Source: Drosophila persimilis
Taxonomy: Eukaryota > Arthropoda > Insecta > Diptera > Drosophilidae
Reading direction: 5' to 3'
NCBI RefSeq assembly: GCF_003286085.1
Contig: NW_020825298.1
Span: 7,688,001-7,752,000 of the forward strand
DNA length: 64,000 nt
Position numbers and translations under genes: made by a program. The number at the start of each line of letters is the position of its first letter. The first letter of the stretch is position 1. The notes under the pieces were generated by a model. That model did not search any database. It was given only the letters and a program-made list of their open reading frames with translations, and was not told the DNA's origin. This document shows, in pieces, positions 1 to 12,255 of this stretch.

Positions 1-1875
1 CATTTGACTTTTACTTTCCATATAAAAAGCAGTTACCAAAGAAACTCGTTTGACAATGGCAAAAGAGGCTGCGTCTGTGTCTAAGGCACAGAATGCACTA
101 AAATATCAGCAAAAATATTTCCCAGAACGCAGAACCCAAGACCCAAAGACAAACACACAAAAAAAATGTAAATTTTAGTCTTAAACTGGTTCAGATCGTT
201 CGTAATTCGTAATTCTCATGGGGTCGAGGAACCGAAACCGGCTGTTGCCTCTTCTAAGGATTCAAATGTAATCGTCAGAGATGAGAGTGTAACCTCCGCT
301 AAATGTCAATTTCAGACAACAATTGTTTTTTTTGGATCGGTGTTCTCGATGTTCTCGGTGTCTGATTAATGGCGGCTAACTCTGGCTAAGCTCAGATTTC
401 TAATTAGTGCACCAACAATGGGTACCGACAATTTTCGGTCGATTATTCGTTCAGATTATTAAAGTTAAGTGCCCTATAAGCTTAATGAATTGATTGATTT
501 ACACTCCACTCCACTCGTTTGGAGTTCGAGCAGCTGCAACAGCAGCAGCTCGGGAGATTATCATGCGGACAATTTATGCATGTAGGGTGCGAGCTACAAC
601 CGACTCTATATGTGGTATCTATCAGATACAACAGCTATAGCTAAAGCCATAACTGTGACTGGGTCTGGGCCTGTGACTGCGCGTGCTAATCGCGATGACT
701 TCATTTCATGTTGCTGCTGCTGCTGCCGCTGTTGGGTGCGCTGACAGAGGTCAGGCCCATGTATCTCATGGATAGCATTAGATAGATTGTTGGATAGCTG
801 TTGTTTTTTGTGCCTGCGCCCCAGACACCACAAAGCTTGTCCGAGGTGTAAATGATTCTTACAGAAACACGGACTACGTTGAGTGGTTCCAGATGTTACG
901 AAGTCCAGAGATTAGGAATACCCATGGATAAGCAAACAGGTTAGGTAGGACTTTAAGATACTTTTTAATGAAGTAATCACTAATATGAAAGATATTATAT
1001 ATATCCGATAGGAGTTTATGTATTCTTTGTGAAAAAAGTTACTTTCATTTCTATAGGTAAGGGATCTTTTTAATGGATTTGTATCGAAAAACGATGAAAT
1101 TAAAGTTAAAATGGGGTTCGGTTTGTACTAAATGGATGAATGTTGAAGTAAATTTTAGTACATTGCTCCATTATCCCGATCCATTATCCCTTTCATGAAT
1201 TCGATTACGGACATAAAACGTCTTGAACTTCTGTTCCGCCGCCCTCTTCTTGGGGTTCCTCCAGGCATATTCCACACTAGACCCAATATCCCTTCCATCT
1301 TTATCCTATAATCGGTATGTCCGGCTATTTATCGGCAATCTAAAAGTTTGGTGTAACAACAAAATGCCATACACAAAAAGTCATAAAACCAAATGCAAAA
1401 TGCTGTTCAACATGAGCAGCAGCAGCAGCCGTGGCAGGAGCAGCGGGTGATCGTGTGGGGTCTACCAAAGCGGATGAGGTAAATACATATGACCACATAC
1501 TATATGTATATCTAGATAGATGGCTGGCCAGATCAGGTGAGGGCAGGGAAGGGATGGGAACGGGGGTGTTCTAAGAGCCAGACAATGGCCAAAACGGAGC
1601 TGACATTTAGTGCGCAACTGGCGACAACAACTGTCAACACACGAAAGTAAATGTACGAACGGATTTAGGAGACCAGACCCCAAACGGGGCTTAAAGTTCA
1701 TAAATTTTCAGTTTTGGCCAGAGACAGACACCGAGGGAGAGAGAGCATGCGGCTCATGTTAACAATATGTTTGGAGAGCCTTAGAGCAGCTGCCGTGTGC
1801 CATAAATCTGAAGATTTTCCAGAATTGTTTTGTGTTTAAGTTAGGTGGGGTTATGGGTGCCCCCTATGTACTCAC
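1..1875 (-). other. tim: tim intron running off the left edge
   Basis: This follows the donor GTGAGT at 1875 of the last visible tim exon. No minus-strand reading frame resembling the TIM C-terminus was found here, so the closing exon(s) must lie further left. The stretch holds only scattered simple sequence such as CAG/CTG runs at 530-555 and 708-735. No plus-strand gene is supported. Confidence 0.7.
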
Positions 1876-4800
1876 CAATCATTGATCTCTCCAATGGGAG
1901 CCGGGCGTGGATTCCGTTTGCTTCGCATGACCAACTGCAGCCAATTGGGAACTGGGGGCGTCGTATCGGGTGTATATCTGAAAAAAGAAAAATAATGTGA
2001 ATTAAGTAAAAGTTAAGGGATATTTTTAGAGATGCTGCTTACCTCATCATTGTATTGGCTGTCTTGACCTTGGGCACAGCAAAGAACTCATTGTTCGAGC
2101 TAGAGCTGCAGTCCATGGCATGGGCCTTCTCTACAGCTGCATCCACTTCGGGAATGAGGGGTAATTCACCGTCTGTATCGCCCATATCTACCTCCAGGCT
2201 GCTCTGCGAGCTGAGGGAATTGCGGGGTCCTCTGTTGTGATGGGATCGCATGGATGCAGCACTGGCCGCCGCACTGGCCGCAGCGGCTGCGGCTGCTTCT
2301 TCCAATTCGGTGGCATCGAACTTGAGGGCTTCTATAAGATCGAGATGGCGAGAAAGGAGAGAGGCACAGAGCATATCGAGATACACACACAAACCACAGA
2401 GACACAATGAGAGAGTGAGGCAGGTAGGGGGGCAGGTGGTCAGGTGGGCAGGTGGGGAGACTGGAGGCGGTCTCAGGCGGATTCCCATGATCAAAATTTT
2501 GGAGCATGAGCAAAATATATTTGATAACACGGTCTATACAATCACCTCAACAACATTTGAGTAAAATGTAGGACGTTTCGGATGGAGACGGGAAGTGGGA
2601 TCTGTGGGACTGAAACTCACGTTTATTCACGGGTCCCAGCTTCTTGGCCATTCCGTACATCTGCGCCGGGGACCAGTAGTCTGGTATCCGAGCAAAGATC
2701 GAGCCCGCATCTACTGGCAGCTGGATGCCCAGCTTATGCAGGAGCAGAACGAATGGCTGATACATCATCGCGGCCGACTGCTCGTTGTTCCACTGCACCA
2801 CCGGGATAGACTTGTGCAGGAGGATGTAGTGATAGGCCACTGGTTCCATAATGTGCGGCATCTGTCTGCCTGACTTGAGGTTCAATTTGATGTAACAGCA
2901 TTCTAAGAGCACCTTTTGCACCCATTCCAAGTGCTGGCCCTTTTGATCTTTGATGATTAGATCCAGAAGAATCTATAATGAGGAATGTAGGAAGATGGGC
3001 GTTAGGTAAACACACAATTTTAGGGCAGAATCGCGAATGTACCTGTATATCACCTGATGGCCTGCCAAAGCCACCATCCTTCATCTCAATTCCCGATTCG
3101 GTGGTCACCGATGTAGGGGTGTTCAACAGCGTTCTCTGATATTCAGCATCCTCGTACCTCATCAGGTCATCGTACTCCAGAAGGGTAATGATATCCTTTA
3201 AGAAATTAAGAAATCATTCATGAAGACATTATTTTTTTATTCTTTGTGGGGGGTTTTTTTTACCTGTTGCAGCAGCTGCTGGATGATTGAAATGCGAGAT
3301 TTCTCTTTATTGCCATTGTTGCTAAAGAGTCGGACAATTTTGCCGACCACATCGTTGGTGCTCCTGCTCTGTACAAAATACCAGTATAGTGTATCCATCT
3401 CATCGGCATTCCAAGAGCTAAAAAGAGCAATGATTAGTAAGATAATATTTAAGAAAAGTCTCATTCTAAAACCTACCATTTGGCATGCTCCAGATTATGC
3501 TCTTTGGTCATGGCTGTCAGCGATGTTGTGGGTATAGTCATGGGTGTTTTGGGTGGTGTGTTCATAAACTTGTTGATGACATATTCGATAAGATCAGACC
3601 AGTCCTATGGATGGTAATTAATTACTCAATAAGTAAACACTTTCTTTCAAGGCGTTCGATTTTCAATAACAACTCACATCACACAAAGTGAATTCCATCT
3701 CCCAAATGCGTGAATATGTCTTCAGAATGATCGGTTGAAATAAGACACCAATCTGTTCCAGATCTCCACCTACATGATGCATCATGGTGAAGATGCAATC
3801 GTTGACAAACTCTCCATTGCTGGTAAAGTCCTCCAGTAGGATGCCATAGTAATGCATTACCTCCAAAGTGGCGAATCTATATAGATGGAACACCCGTTTA
3901 TTAAGTGTCCCTCCAGGAAAAGTAAAGAAAGTCTCTAAACATACTGTGCAACGTGCTGTGTTAGATTTTCGGTCTTTTTGCCATCCAGCTGTGGTCGATT
4001 GTCCAGAATGAGTAGGAGTATGTGATTGGTCACGATCAGATCCTGCAGATACTGCTTCGAATAGATGGTGGGGTTGAAGCGTCGCAGCAGCAGCACAAAC
4101 AGACAATGCAGATCGGACGTGTCCGCTATTTGTATGTGCAATTGCCGCAGATGATCGCGATCATCGTCCGAGAGGTGCGAAACCTTATTGTATGCCTCGA
4201 TGGCCTGAAGGAACTCCCTGATGGCCGTCACCAGGAGATGCATGCGTCGGAGATGGGGCTTCAGGTCACTGTCCCGTTGCCTTGCACACTGCTCCAATTG
4301 CTCGCACTGCATGACACCCTCGTAGGTGAGGTAACTGAGGACATCGTAGGTGAGTATCGTGTCAATGTGCTCCATGTCCAGCTCCAGTTGTGCTGCAAAC
4401 TTCAGGAAGTACGTGACCAGCCAGAAAAAGTGCGACGTGTCAATGGGTAGCTGTTGAACATATTAGAGGATTAGTGTATGGTTTTGGCATGGCTTAGGGC
4501 TTGAGTTTGTTTCCACTTACTGTATTTGTGAGCAACTGGGCATGCAGGTCTTCCACCAAATAATTGTAGCCCTTGAGGAGAAAGTCGACGGTGAACTCCT
4601 TGAGTAGATTGGCAATATCATCGTCCGTGGGTATATGCTGCACGAGGCCCTTCATGTTGATGCTGGATTGGGTGTAAAAACCTTAGATTATACACTCGCC
4701 GTAACCCCCAAAAGTTCTTTTGAATACTCACAGACTACTCTTACTGCGCTTCACTAGCTTCTTGCGCCGCAGCTCCTTCTTGTCCAGGGGCGGCAGAATT

Positions 4801-6480
4801 GGACGCTGCTTATTCCTGAGCTTTGTGTTGCATGGCGGCTTCTGGTGCAACGGCTTGCCCTGCGGCATGTCATCATCGTTGCTGGAGGTGGATACTGACT
4901 CCTGGTTCTCCACCTGCGTGGCATAGCCGCAGTCCGAGAGCTCCGACTGCGTCGATGAACACTCTCGTTTCTGGGGACAGCATTTGCCTTTCGTCAGCTG
5001 CAGTTTGCCGGCATGTGGGGACTTCTGGCTCAGTTTGATGGCTGCCACATAGGCCGCATAGCTCTGGTGCTGCGGCGGGGCATGCGAGTAAGATGGCCGA
5101 CTGCCGACGGGCAGGGGTGACCTGAACGGCATGATACTGCTCGATAGGCTCGTGGTTGTGGTAGTGTCGTTGACATTGTCAGCTGGTTGTGTTTTAAGAT
5201 TCAAGGGTTCCGAGGACGCGGCCGCCACCTCGTTGTCACACTCCTCGTCCTCCTCCTCGGCCTGCATGGCTTGGTGGAGCTGCAGATGTATAAAATCGGA
5301 GTCCTCATAATCCTCATCATCGTCCATCCCAGCAGATCCCATGCGCTCTTTGGCATCGATAGCATCCTGATACTCCTGACCCTTGCGGCTCACCTCCTGG
5401 AGAGTGGCTTCGGTGCCCTCCCATAAGGCCAGCTGCCGCTCTTCGGGGGTCTCCTTCTTGCCACAGAGACTGCTCATGCTGACGTTCATGCTCATGCTCA
5501 TGCTCATGTTCAGGCTCATGCTGATGCTCATACCGCGTCCCTGGCTGCCATTGTCCGAGGAATCCGATCCAGTGGGATCCGAGGTCAGCATGGGACTGGA
5601 CTCGCCGCTGCCCTGCTTCGGGGGTGTCGTGTTGCTCTCATTGTCCTCGGAGCTCTCCGAAAGCGATGCCTCGAACCAGAGATCTAGCAGCTTCTGCAGA
5701 GTGCTCACGTGCTGGTCCTTGTAGATCAGCGCGATCAATTGCACCATGGTGACGCCCCAGAAGGAGCGCTGCGGACAGGTCATCAGGTAGATGAGCAGCT
5801 TGTCGATGCTCTGGATGAACAGATTCCAGAGAATGGTGTTCTGCATGGTGATGCCATGCAGATTGTTGGACTGCATCATCGGCATCACACAAATCCCGTG
5901 CGTTTCCGGTATGTGAAGGATGTTGCGCAGCAGCAGCAGACAGTTGTTGATCTGGTCACACTTCTGTGGCGACAGCTTGGGATCAGACTCCAGGATGTGC
6001 TTCATGTACTCCACCACGCTCTTGGTGCTCTTCGCCTCGGTGAATGCCTCCTTGCTGGTGTACAGCAGCTTGTTCAGCTCGAAGATGGTGTGACGACCCA
6101 CATCGGTGCGGTACATCACATCCACGGAGAACAGACACTCCACCGGCACTGTGAGATTAACCAGTATCCGGATAACCGACTCCAGTACCGCATCATCCTT
6201 GGCATTCTCCAGCAATGGTATCAAATCGGATCGTACATTCTGGCCAAAGCAGATGGCCCGGCGAAAGGTGCGCAGCGTTTGGTCCTCATACGTGAGCTTG
6301 TGGTTGATCTCCTCTAGAATGGCTAAAGGGGGAATATCCGACTTATTGAAATCGTTCAGAGGCATGGCGCTTCGCTTACTTACACAATGCATTCGGACTG
6401 ACAACGTAGGTGTCACCCTCCAGGGAACCCAGCGAAGCGAATGCGCTGTGCAACTGTGGCGCCGTTAGTAACCAATCCAT
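1876..6480 (-). CDS. tim: Timeless (TIM) circadian clock protein, C-terminus beyond the left edge
   Basis: TIM is the partner of PERIOD in the Drosophila clock. It is degraded after light-activated CRY binding and the PER-TIM complex represses CLK/CYC. Coding exons (minus): 6384-6480, 4732-6322, 4521-4662, 3945-4450, 3678-3876, 3477-3604, 3264-3417, 3043-3195, 2621-2972, 2043-2331, 1876-1977. All junctions are GT-AG and the phases agree, giving 1237 residues. Family hallmarks match D. melanogaster TIM: the MDWLL start, the helical-repeat block containing [15 protein letters not shown] (residues about 34-260), a serine-rich [20 protein letters not shown] stretch, an acidic region, the basic nuclear-localisation segment [15 protein letters not shown] near residue 560, and GPRNSLSS. 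I chose the ATG at 6480 because it matches the short TIM form. The last donor (1875) opens an intron that runs off the window, so roughly 160 residues are missing. Oddities are a Met-Ser repeat (5474-5531) and an alanine-rich tract (about 2250-2305) that I do not recall in D. melanogaster. Confidence 0.97.
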
Positions 6481-6502
6481 AATCTTTTTTTCTCTTTTAT
6501 GT

Positions 6503-6562
6503 CTATATAAAATTGTAGTCGTGTTTAATCTTGAGCTGATCCTGTATAATTCCAGTGCTCAT
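6503..6562 (-). promoter_or_regulatory. tim: 19-codon upstream ORF in the tim 5' leader
   Basis: An ATG at 6562 opens a reading frame of 19 codons that ends in TAG at 6503-6505. This is 22 bases before the TIM start codon and in another frame. D. melanogaster s-tim is known to carry an upstream ATG that yields a 19-residue peptide, while the ls-tim allele has a one-base insertion that joins it to TIM. Here the two ATGs are 82 bases apart (27 codons plus one base), so a single insertion would not join them. The main frame is open from an upstream TGA just after 6562 but holds no ATG before 6480. Confidence 0.75.
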
Positions 6563-6608
6563 TGTCGTTCTTGAGCATGCAAGATGGTCCTTTTGGGGTC
6601 CTTTGTAA

Positions 6609-9441
6609 CTGCAACTAGGTAGGAAACTGAATTTGTTAATGTAACTTTAAGAACTCTAATACTCTGATAAAAACATAAATGCAGATGCTAATTATGATCA
6701 ATTACAATTGAAACATAACCAATTCATATCGATTCATTCAGGAAATGTTCCCACACAACAAAGTCGAATAAGTAGCTGGGCTGGCGTTTAATTATAAAAC
6801 CAGAAGGTCAAGCTCCTCTTCAGCAGCTGAAACCAAATCCCCAAGCCCCCCAAGAGTTGACTGCATGTGACCATCGAATGCTCGCAACATGCAATGTGCA
6901 GCTCTGGCAGCAGTCGTGTCGTTGCAGGATTCTCATATGAAGCGTAATAAGAATCCCATACACGTGCCCAGGTGCGTGCAGCCCTGTTGCCACCCGTCAT
7001 GCTGGGTAGCCGAGAGGCACATCGGCTAAAGAAAATTCCCAGAAACAACACTTTTCCCAGCTAGAAAATTCCCGAAGCCAACCTTCACCCAGTCGCAGTC
7101 AAAGACGAAGTCGGAGGCTGAGCATGGGGATGGGGATGGCGATGCACACATAACCAGAGAAAAGCTTCGAGAGGAGAGGCATGTCGCCGCATGTGACTCA
7201 CACAGAGATTCAAATTGATTGTATAAACCGTTTTCTGGTGTGAGATAGGGGCCACAGTGGCAGGGGGTGTGGCTGTGGCAGCTGCCAGAAGAGACAGAAA
7301 ACAATTGAGACGCTGTCGAGACCCCCCATTGAGGTATTTTTAGCGCCTGAATTGGCAGCAGGAAAATTTTACACAGCTCCTGGGGCCCCCGTTCTTATGG
7401 CTTCCTCTTAACTGACTTTGAATTGTTTTTGTTTTGCTTTGTTCTGATGGTACAGTCGATTTCCCTGGCTAATAGGCAACGCTATATTTGAAGCAAAGCT
7501 TTGAGAGGCAGGGCACTGGCTAGGGCGCTGGGGCATGGCTATTGTGTGGCAAGCTTTTAGGCGAGCACGTTAAATAGCACGCATTTGAAAATCCGTTGAA
7601 GGGATATGAAGGAAATAATCCCCTTCTGTTAGAACAAAATTAAAAATTAAAGGTAATAGATTTATAATTAAGAGAAGCCAAAGCCTGGGAAAGGGAACAT
7701 TTCAAATTTAAATGGAATTTAAAGGTAAAATTCTTGAATATATAGAAGAGATATCGCTTAAAGAAATTCTTGTTTTCCCAAAGATTATCTTCCACAAATA
7801 TGTATAGTTTATACTTTCTTTATGAATATCCTGCTAAGCTCCAATGGCACTTTTGAATATCTCTATAGCCTTTAAACTATTAGTTATAAATTCAACAAAA
7901 TCGCCAATTTTTACAAGCATCTTATTCGTCCATCAATCTCTATAGAGAACTCCGTGCAACCCCAATACCATTTCCGTCGATTGGTTATGAAATCATAGAA
8001 TGAAACTTACATAAAACTCGTAGCGAAGCCAAGAACAAGAAAAACTGCAAATGATATGCGCATTGGCTTCATGACTGAATTTCTGACTGACTGAGAAAAA
8101 GAATTTCATTCAAGCAATTCCACGAATGACCTAGCTCGTATTTTGCATTTTAAATGGAAAGCCAAGATAAATAAACAAATATTTTGAAAATCAAATGAGG
8201 CTGAGGGAAGAAAGATGCCTAGAACCCAGGGAAATATGGATGGATGGATGGTGTCCGCCCCAGAATCTTTGTGGTACAGCAAACCAGAGCGACAGGCACG
8301 GTAATTCCCCCAATTTGTTTGATGTTTGTGGAACTTCTTTTGACAGCCCAACAATTGAAGGCCAGGCCTCCAATTCTGTCAATTGCAGGCAGTTCAACGG
8401 CTGCAACTTACATAAGCCTTTGGGACAGAATTTTATTGGGAATTTTCCAGTTTTTCTTGGAAATAATGAGAAAGAATATGGAACATGTCTGTACATGAAA
8501 AACCCTTTGATAACATTCAATATCATACCAATATATGTATATATTAAGCTATAAATTATTTCTTATTCAAATCTGGCGATAATTCAAGCTTTTTTCCCTC
8601 AGCTTTTCTGTGCTTTTCAGAAGGGGCCTACGTGAGTGCCAGCTGTGATAGGTCGTGAATCCCCGCCCGCCCCATTGCTCTTAATGCTCGTGTTCTCTAT
8701 GTCTCTTACCGGATTATATTCTCTTCTGCCTCTGTCTGGGTATATGTCTGGTTTTCCACCGTGGTTTGAGAGTGATTTGAATTCTGCGAAATATGTCTGG
8801 TAGATTATTTCGTTGAGCTTTTCCATGCACTTGGTTGGGTTTATCTGGTTCTAATATTGTTTTTTGTGTGTACTTTTTCGTGCCGTAAAAATCACACTTA
8901 TTAGTCTGAAAACTCTGATGTGCTATATAACTCTGAAAATAGTTTGTAAATAATTGATATTTCGATTAGATTTTCTATAGGTCTGTTATATGTTTTATTT
9001 TATATCATATATATCACATTCTGAGGTCTCGATCTTCTGCACATTCTCACTAATTATAGTTTTCTTTCTGGGCATGTTCTTTTTAAAGTCTGTCTAATCT
9101 AAAATCCACCAACTACCTATAATACTCGTGCGAGTTAAAATCCACTTTTTTCAATTGCTGTCTTTGTAAAAGAAAGGGACAGAGATATAGTCATTCACTT
9201 GCACCAATACCAAAACACGAATATATGCACACACTTTTACAAAAATAATAATAAAAAATAAATACTTCTGCTATGCATTTTCCGAATGCATTGGAAATGA
9301 TTTTACTTTTTGGAACAATGTTTGACAAACTTTTATGATTTATTATGTGAAACTTACAATCAGGGAAACCCCAATTAATATAATAGATTCAATATCTCAA
9401 GAACTTTCTGAAATATTAGGAATATTTTTAATTATATATTA
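6609..9441 (-). other. tim: Probable tim 5' UTR intron
   Basis: A pyrimidine-rich acceptor ends at AG 6609-6610, so the first coding exon would begin at 6608. A possible donor (GTAATA) at 9442 would end a short non-coding first exon of about 50 bases near 9443-9491. The tim gene of D. melanogaster also has an untranslated first exon. The stretch has no supported gene and contains one palindromic E-box, CACGTG, at 6961-6966. The acceptor is visible, while the donor and exon 1 are inferred. Confidence 0.5.
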
Positions 9442-9482
9442 CTGGGAGTATGTTTGCTGTTGCGCGAATCGAACCGCTTTGA

Positions 9483-9837
9483 AGAAACTCTGAGAGTTGT
9501 ATGCTACTTATATTCTGCGTGCCGCATCTAATAGCTTCTGCTGCAGTCGCAGCGCTGCAACGCCGAAGCAATCGTTGAGCAGCCGAACACCCGAACACGG
9601 CAGATACACCCACACGAACACACAATATTCGTTATTCACATTGCAGCCGCATGAGATGCCAAAAGCCGAAGCCACCCCCCAGAGCCACAAGTTGTCGCCG
9701 GCCCCTCGGTTCGTGTCTCGTTCGGGTACCGTGTGCCGCATTCGTGAGAGCAGCGAACAGCTCTGCCTTGGCCCTCTCGCTCTGACTAAGTGAGACAGTG
9801 CCCCCACTCACGTGTAGCGACAACGTGCGGCACGTTT
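9483..9837 (-). promoter_or_regulatory. tim: Putative tim promoter with tandem E-boxes
   Basis: In the direction of tim transcription there is an AAACGTG (9831-9837), a CACGTT (9822-9827), then seven bases and a perfect CACGTG (9809-9814). About 300 bases further on is ATATAAG (9507-9513), which could be a TATA box, with a TCAGAG initiator-like sequence at 9488-9493. Two E-boxes spaced by six or seven bases are the established high-affinity arrangement for CLK/CYC (CLOCK/BMAL1). The next gene upstream is over 2 kb away and on the same strand, so tim is the natural target. The start site itself is inferred. Confidence 0.6.
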
Positions 9838-12234
9838 GTTTGTCTAGTGGATGAGAATGTTCGATAACCATGAATAGCAAGGCAGCAACACAGCTATGCC
9901 AGCAACAAATTCATATACACTGGCGAAAATCTCACGTTATTGGATCAATAATTTAATCTTAAAGTGGTAAAGAAAAAGTATCTAAAGTTATGAAAATTGA
10001 ATGTAGATATAATAGTGTACACTTTCGTGAGTATAATCTCATGATTGCAGCATTCAGTATACAATTACCTATTAAGGGTGACCACGGCTTTCGGCCTTCT
10101 CATAGTTAACTATATGTTTAAATTATTTAATACAATACATGTTAATCTTATTCCGAATAAAAAATTATCGTTTAACCCAAAAGAGATCTCTTCTTCCATA
10201 TTACTTTGAGATCTTTGCTCTTATTCCATTTTAAGAACCAATCTTTAGGGCTATTAGAATTCCTCAATTGTAGCTCCATTTGAGACATTTTCTCTCAGTG
10301 TAAAGACATTGCTTTACCCGCTTAGCTTTAAACGCTTTTCCCTTAGCCTTTCGACACAATGGGGAGTCGATTAGACACGACTCGCTTCACATATCTATAG
10401 GCATTTGCGACAGGCAGGGTGTTCGCCGTTCGGCTGTGGCTGAATGATTATGACGTTGCTGAATGATGATTGCCCGACTGCTCACTTCTGTTGCCTAACC
10501 CTCTGGCAGGAAGTCAACAGTTGGTTCTTACACACGAGCACGAGAAGGAGGGAGGAGGTCTACGCACTGCGACAGAGTGGGTTGAATACCTCGGACTTTG
10601 CTCTACGGCGCAAGAGCCCCAGAAAGCGACGCGTCGTCAACAATTCGCGGCTGTAAATGAACTGTGGGGATCAATGGAATGGGAATGGGGCGGCGCGGCG
10701 CGGCGCGCTTCTGCTGTCGGCGCTATGCATCACACCTTGGGGTTCTCCAATTTCCACTCACAAATAAACACTACACACGTTGAAAACAACAGAGCAGGCC
10801 CTTGACAGCGACTTGGTCCAAATATTATTCAATCATATGAATGCATATATTTTTGGTGTGTTAGTTGTTGTCTTGGGCTGAGAGATCATATTAAAGGGAA
10901 TTTATGCACCATGAAAACAAAAAATGCTTGAGGAAGAATGAAAGTTTTATTGAAGAAGTTTGAAGAGTGCTGTCTAATATTACTTATCTGTAGAAAAATT
11001 CCATTGATACTAATGTGACTTGTTAATTATGTCTTGTGTAATCGTATGTTACTTAACGAAATCGCAAGGAAGCCAAATGTCAAGGACAGACCATTATTAT
11101 TTATAGTTATTCAACTGTAGATCGTCAGTAGAATAGATCAATGCAGTCAACCGAGAGTGCACTTTGCTTACAAGATCTACTAGAAAACAGTGGCGCAATA
11201 TAATCTTATCTTTCTATTTTGCACAGTCAAAAATAAGATCTGTAAAAGATCAAAACTTTCGGTAAGCGGATCAAAATTCGCGAAGCACGATTACAAACTG
11301 CTAGCATATGCGAATCCTTCTTGAAGTTTTTCTATCGTTAAACCATTTATGTATACGTTTGGTTTCTTCAAAGCTGCCGCTTCATTCAATGATTCTAAAC
11401 AATAGACTATTTAGACAATAGTCAGATCGTCATAGCTTTGCCTTCAATTAAATAAATAAAGCGTTTTATTTCACGGAATTCACATTGTGGCATTTTTAAA
11501 GCTACTTTGTTCTTTTTTCTGGCAGTGTTAAAGCAGCAATTGGCATAATTTATTTTAAATATTAGATTTAAGCAAGCTGTACCTCCTTTCCACTTACCAC
11601 AACATTTTATAATTTTTTATTTACGCGTCTGAAAAGCTCAAGATTTGTTCACCTACTAGTATTCTTACATCTAAAAACTCAAATGTGGAATTCCCCTTTA
11701 TCTAGACGCACCCAACGCAAACGAAAATACATATACATATGTATCTATTTTGTAATCCTGTAAGGACGAGGTTTGCGGCGTGTGAAAAGGGGGAAGAGAG
11801 CCAATTTATAATCGAGTAAGACCCCACTCGTGTGAGGCGATGGATAGGTGTACTCGTCTCATCCTACTCCTGTCGGATACGTAACGCGAAAAATGCGCAT
11901 ACGCCACATGTATCACACCTGAATCAGAACAAGAAATAACGATAGCTCCAAACGTGAGCTGCCGTGAGCGCCCCCTTTCCCAGCCAAAGCCATACTCGAA
12001 CTATACAGATGCATCGCAGTTATGTGTCATGCGCTGAACAACCTCCGCTGCTAGAATGTGCCCCACGGAGCTGCGCCAACAACGCAACCGCCACTGCCAG
12101 CGAAATGTGCAGACAGGGGGAAGACAATCGCGTGTTTGGCAAGTAAATTTCGTGCTGGCAACGTGTGCATGGAAACCTCTTGAAGGAAACCTGATTTTGA
12201 AACGCCATCCCCTTTTAGTCGATTTTTAATGCGG
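9838..12234. other. Intergenic region between tim and the serine protease
   Basis: No supportable gene. Open frames here are short and lack family features. It holds a GC-rich run of GGCGC repeats at about 10687-10710 and otherwise AT-rich unique-looking sequence. Confidence 0.6.
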
Positions 12235-12240
12235 TTTATT
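12235..12240 (-). terminator. Poly(A) signal AATAAA of the serine protease
   Basis: Reverse complement of TTTATT, 15 bases after the TAG stop codon. It is a very short 3' UTR, common for abundant gut-type proteases. Confidence 0.6.
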
Positions 12241-12255
12241 GACGAACTTTTCATG

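Noticed and set aside
9508..9880. Open reading frames on both strands in the tim promoter region
   Set aside because: They overlap on both strands, have no domain or bias and lie in the GC-rich promoter/leader of tim.
10444..10805. Open frames of 70-111 codons in the tim-protease gap
   Set aside because: Two overlapping frames, no homology recognised, no splice or poly(A) context.
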